64,000 bases of DNA, from contig NZ_LQIU01000016.1 of assembly GCF_001499995.1 (NCBI RefSeq), forward strand, positions 21,983 through 85,982, read 5' to 3'. Below, in pieces: positions 62,368 through 64,000 of the stretch (position 1 is the first letter of the stretch; every line of letters begins with the position of its first letter). The DNA comes from Mycobacterium sp. IS-1496. GTDB taxonomy: Bacteria; Actinomycetota; Actinomycetes; Mycobacteriales; Mycobacteriaceae. The notes under the pieces were generated by a model, which saw only the letters and a list, made by a program, of their open reading frames with translations, had not been told where the DNA came from and did not search any database. The translations under genes were made by a program, and so were the position numbers.

Positions 62368-63921
62368 CTAGGGCCGCGAGGGACCGATTCCGTGGGCCGT
62401 CAGCGCATCCCGTAGTCGTGTCTCGTCGACACCATTGCCGCGCAACGGAATCGACGCGGCGACGAAGTGGTCGGGCCGCACGAGGTAGAGATGGTCGGAG
62501 CGGAGTCGACCGCGCGGATCGGCGCCGAAGTCCCGGGGGCCGTCGATCCACGCCGGCACCTCGGGACGGAGGATCCGCCCTGCGCCGTAGGAGTGCAGCT
62601 GCCAGGTCATCGTGTCCAGCGCCCGCTGATTGCCCGCGACCGGGGGCAGCCGCAGACCCACCGCCGGATCGTGTGCCCAGTCGGGACGATCCGCGCCCAC
62701 GGCGTAGCGGTAGCGGATGCGGTACTGCCCGATGTAGCCGCCCAGGCGGGTGCCCAGTGGTGTGCGGGTGATCAGCGGGAACACCCCGAACGCCACGCCG
62801 CCGATGGCTCTGCGCACCAGCCCCGCCGACGAACCGCGGCGGCCGATGACGGTGAAGGCGCGGTCGGTGACGTTGACCAGGGTCAGCGCCACCGGACGCC
62901 GTTCCCGTTCGTAGCGGTCGAGTGCGCGTCCGTCCACGCGGTTCTGCGCGACGTCGGCCAGCAGCATCGCCAGATTGTGGGCGTCCTGCAGTCCCGTGTT
63001 CATCCCCTGACCGCCGACGGGGGAGTGCACATGTGCGGCGTCCCCGGCCAGGAAGATCGACCCCACCCGGAAGCTCGCCGCCACGCGGTGATGGACCCGG
63101 TACGTCGAGAACCACTCCACCGGACCGTGTGTCAGCCCGAACTCGGCGCGTACGGTGGCGAGCGCCTCCTCCTGGGTGATCGTGTCCTTGGCGGCCAGGC
63201 CCAGCAGCCTCACGTGGCCACCCGGCCCCAGCGGGAACACCGCCGTGAAGGTCCGCCGGCCCGGCCTGATGTTGACCGCCTCGTCGGGCACACCACGCAC
63301 GTCGCGGACGTCGGCGACCCAGAACGTCGCATCGTCGGTCCGGCCCTCGAAGGGCAGGTTCAGCGCGCGCCGTACCGCCGAAGCCGCGCCGTCGGCTCCG
63401 ATGCACCAGCGGGACCGCACCCGTAGCAGGGCGCCGTCCGGTCCTTCGAGCAGTGCCTCGACCCGGCCGTCGGGCGCCGCGGTCCGGTCCTGCAGATCGA
63501 CCAGACGGTGCCGCCAGCGGACGTCGCCGCCGTCGGCGCTCAGCGCGCCGGCGAGCAGTTCCTCGTTGTGGCTCTGCTCGAAGATCTGGATGCCCGGGAA
63601 CCGGGTGAACCCGTTCTGTAGCTCCGCCACGTTCGGACCGATTCCGCGGGACGAGCCGCCGACCTGAATCCGCAACGCCGCATGGGCTTTCGCGAGTACC
63701 GAATCGGCCAACCCGAGCTGATCGTAGACCTCCATCGTGCGGGCCTGCACAGCCAGTGCGCGGGATTCGCGGGTCGGGCCTGCCTTCCGGTCGACGAGGA
63801 CCGCGGGGACGCCACGTCGCCCGAGCGCCAGCGCGGCCAAGAGGCCGGTCGGCCCGGCGCCGACGATCAGGACGTCGGTGTCGACGACGGGGAGGTCGTC
63901 CACGCGGAAGGTGGGCGGCAT
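62368..63921 (-). CDS. FAD-dependent monooxygenase (aromatic hydroxylase type)
   Basis: A 517-residue flavoprotein of the PHBH/PheA-TfdB group. The FAD site is DVLIVGAGPTGLLAALALGR, DRKAGPTRESRALAVQARTM carries the family Arg, and CIGADGAASAVRRAL is the DG motif. IFLAGDAAHVHSPVGGQGMN is the GD motif for the flavin phosphates. A C-terminal thioredoxin-like region of low similarity (LYLVRPDHFVAASIPLRGNG) ends the protein. Such enzymes hydroxylate phenols, polyketides or rifamycin-type drugs; the substrate is unknown. The ATG at 63921 begins MPPTFRVDD. A palindromic site lies 24 bases upstream. Confidence 0.92.
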   Translation of the reverse strand: MPPTFRVDDLPVVDTDVLIVGAGPTGLLAALALGRRGVPAVLVDRKAGPTRESRALAVQARTMEVYDQLGLADSVLAKAHAALRIQVGGSSRGIGPNVAELQNGFTRFPGIQIFEQSHNEELLAGALSADGGDVRWRHRLVDLQDRTAAPDGRVEALLEGPDGALLRVRSRWCIGADGAASAVRRALNLPFEGRTDDATFWVADVRDVRGVPDEAVNIRPGRRTFTAVFPLGPGGHVRLLGLAAKDTITQEEALATVRAEFGLTHGPVEWFSTYRVHHRVAASFRVGSIFLAGDAAHVHSPVGGQGMNTGLQDAHNLAMLLADVAQNRVDGRALDRYERERRPVALTLVNVTDRAFTVIGRRGSSAGLVRRAIGGVAFGVFPLITRTPLGTRLGGYIGQYRIRYRYAVGADRPDWAHDPAVGLRLPPVAGNQRALDTMTWQLHSYGAGRILRPEVPAWIDGPRDFGADPRGRLRSDHLYLVRPDHFVAASIPLRGNGVDETRLRDALTAHGIGPSRP

Positions 63922-63944
63922 GCGTCTCTCCTATGTCAAGCCGC

Positions 63945-63956
63945 TGCCATTTGGCA
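63945..63956. promoter_or_regulatory. Palindrome TGCCATTTGGCA, operator candidate
   Basis: TGCCATTTGGCA matches its reverse complement at 10 of 12 positions, 24 bases before the monooxygenase start. The core CAAATGGC reappears on the other strand at 63987-63994. This suggests two related sites for a regulator encoded beyond the window. Confidence 0.5.
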
Positions 63957-64000
63957 AGGCTTTTGACGGTGGTTGTGGTCTGTCTGCAAATGGCCGAAGA

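Overview
The window is high-GC DNA from a mycobacterium, most likely an environmental rapid grower (Mycolicibacterium type). The left end keeps the order seen near the start of mycobacterial chromosomes: DUF5318 gene, ponA1, a GT87-type membrane protein, rpsF-ssb-rpsR-rplI and dnaB. Mycobacterial PonA1 is recognisable almost throughout. Abundant GTG/TTG starts, a DUF222/13E12 HNH protein, fused HadA/HadB and IS481 remnants agree with this assignment.

Layout. 1-7 kb: envelope and ribosomal/replication genes, ending in a strong hairpin. 7.0-10 kb: a 140-bp cluster of DnaA-box-like 9-mers, then dnaB split in its P-loop by a class-3-type intein with an unusual cysteine-rich insertion. 10.2-21.2 kb: one tightly packed seven-gene minus-strand operon. 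It encodes two DUF1989 proteins (carboxyguanidine deiminase type), a biotin-dependent guanidine/urea carboxylase, an allophanate hydrolase with an extra C-terminal domain, an Fe(II)/2-oxoglutarate oxygenase, a sodium/solute symporter and a TetR regulator. It reads as uptake of a guanidino compound, oxidative release of guanidine, and conversion to ammonia and CO2. Two near-identical palindromes lie upstream of it. 21.3-24 kb: IS481-family remnant and a DUF222/HNH gene with a LexA-like box. 24-31.8 kb: mostly secreted cell-wall or lipid-active proteins, with surE and a PfkB kinase. 31.8-41.6 kb: metabolic genes, including a gluconate module (gntP, gntK, GntR regulator), a secreted GH5-like enzyme, a fused hydratase and a MarR/aldo-keto reductase pair.

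41.6-46.4 kb looks like a copper/metal-stress cluster: beta-propeller lipoprotein, Met-rich DUF305 lipoprotein, CPH-type P1B ATPase and a His-rich membrane protein. 46.4-51 kb is a sulfide/persulfide detoxification locus: CstR-like repressor, TauE-type exporter and rhodanese on one strand, persulfide dioxygenase-rhodanese and sulfide:quinone oxidoreductase on the other. Three 16-bp operator-like palindromes sit between the two arms. 51.4-54 kb has heme oxygenase next to a TspO-like membrane protein, with overlapping convergent 3' ends. 54-64 kb holds regulators, MOSC and pirin proteins, a secreted GH6 cellulase and a cutinase sharing a bidirectional hairpin, an ABC-F protein, a GAF-ANTAR protein, a perfect 20-bp palindrome and a flavin monooxygenase.

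All assignments come from reading the sequence and translations. No database search was run. The most interesting systems are the guanidine-releasing operon, the DnaA-box cluster before dnaB, the cysteine-rich class 3 intein and the three-operator persulfide locus. I saw no tRNA, rRNA, CRISPR array or complete mobile element.
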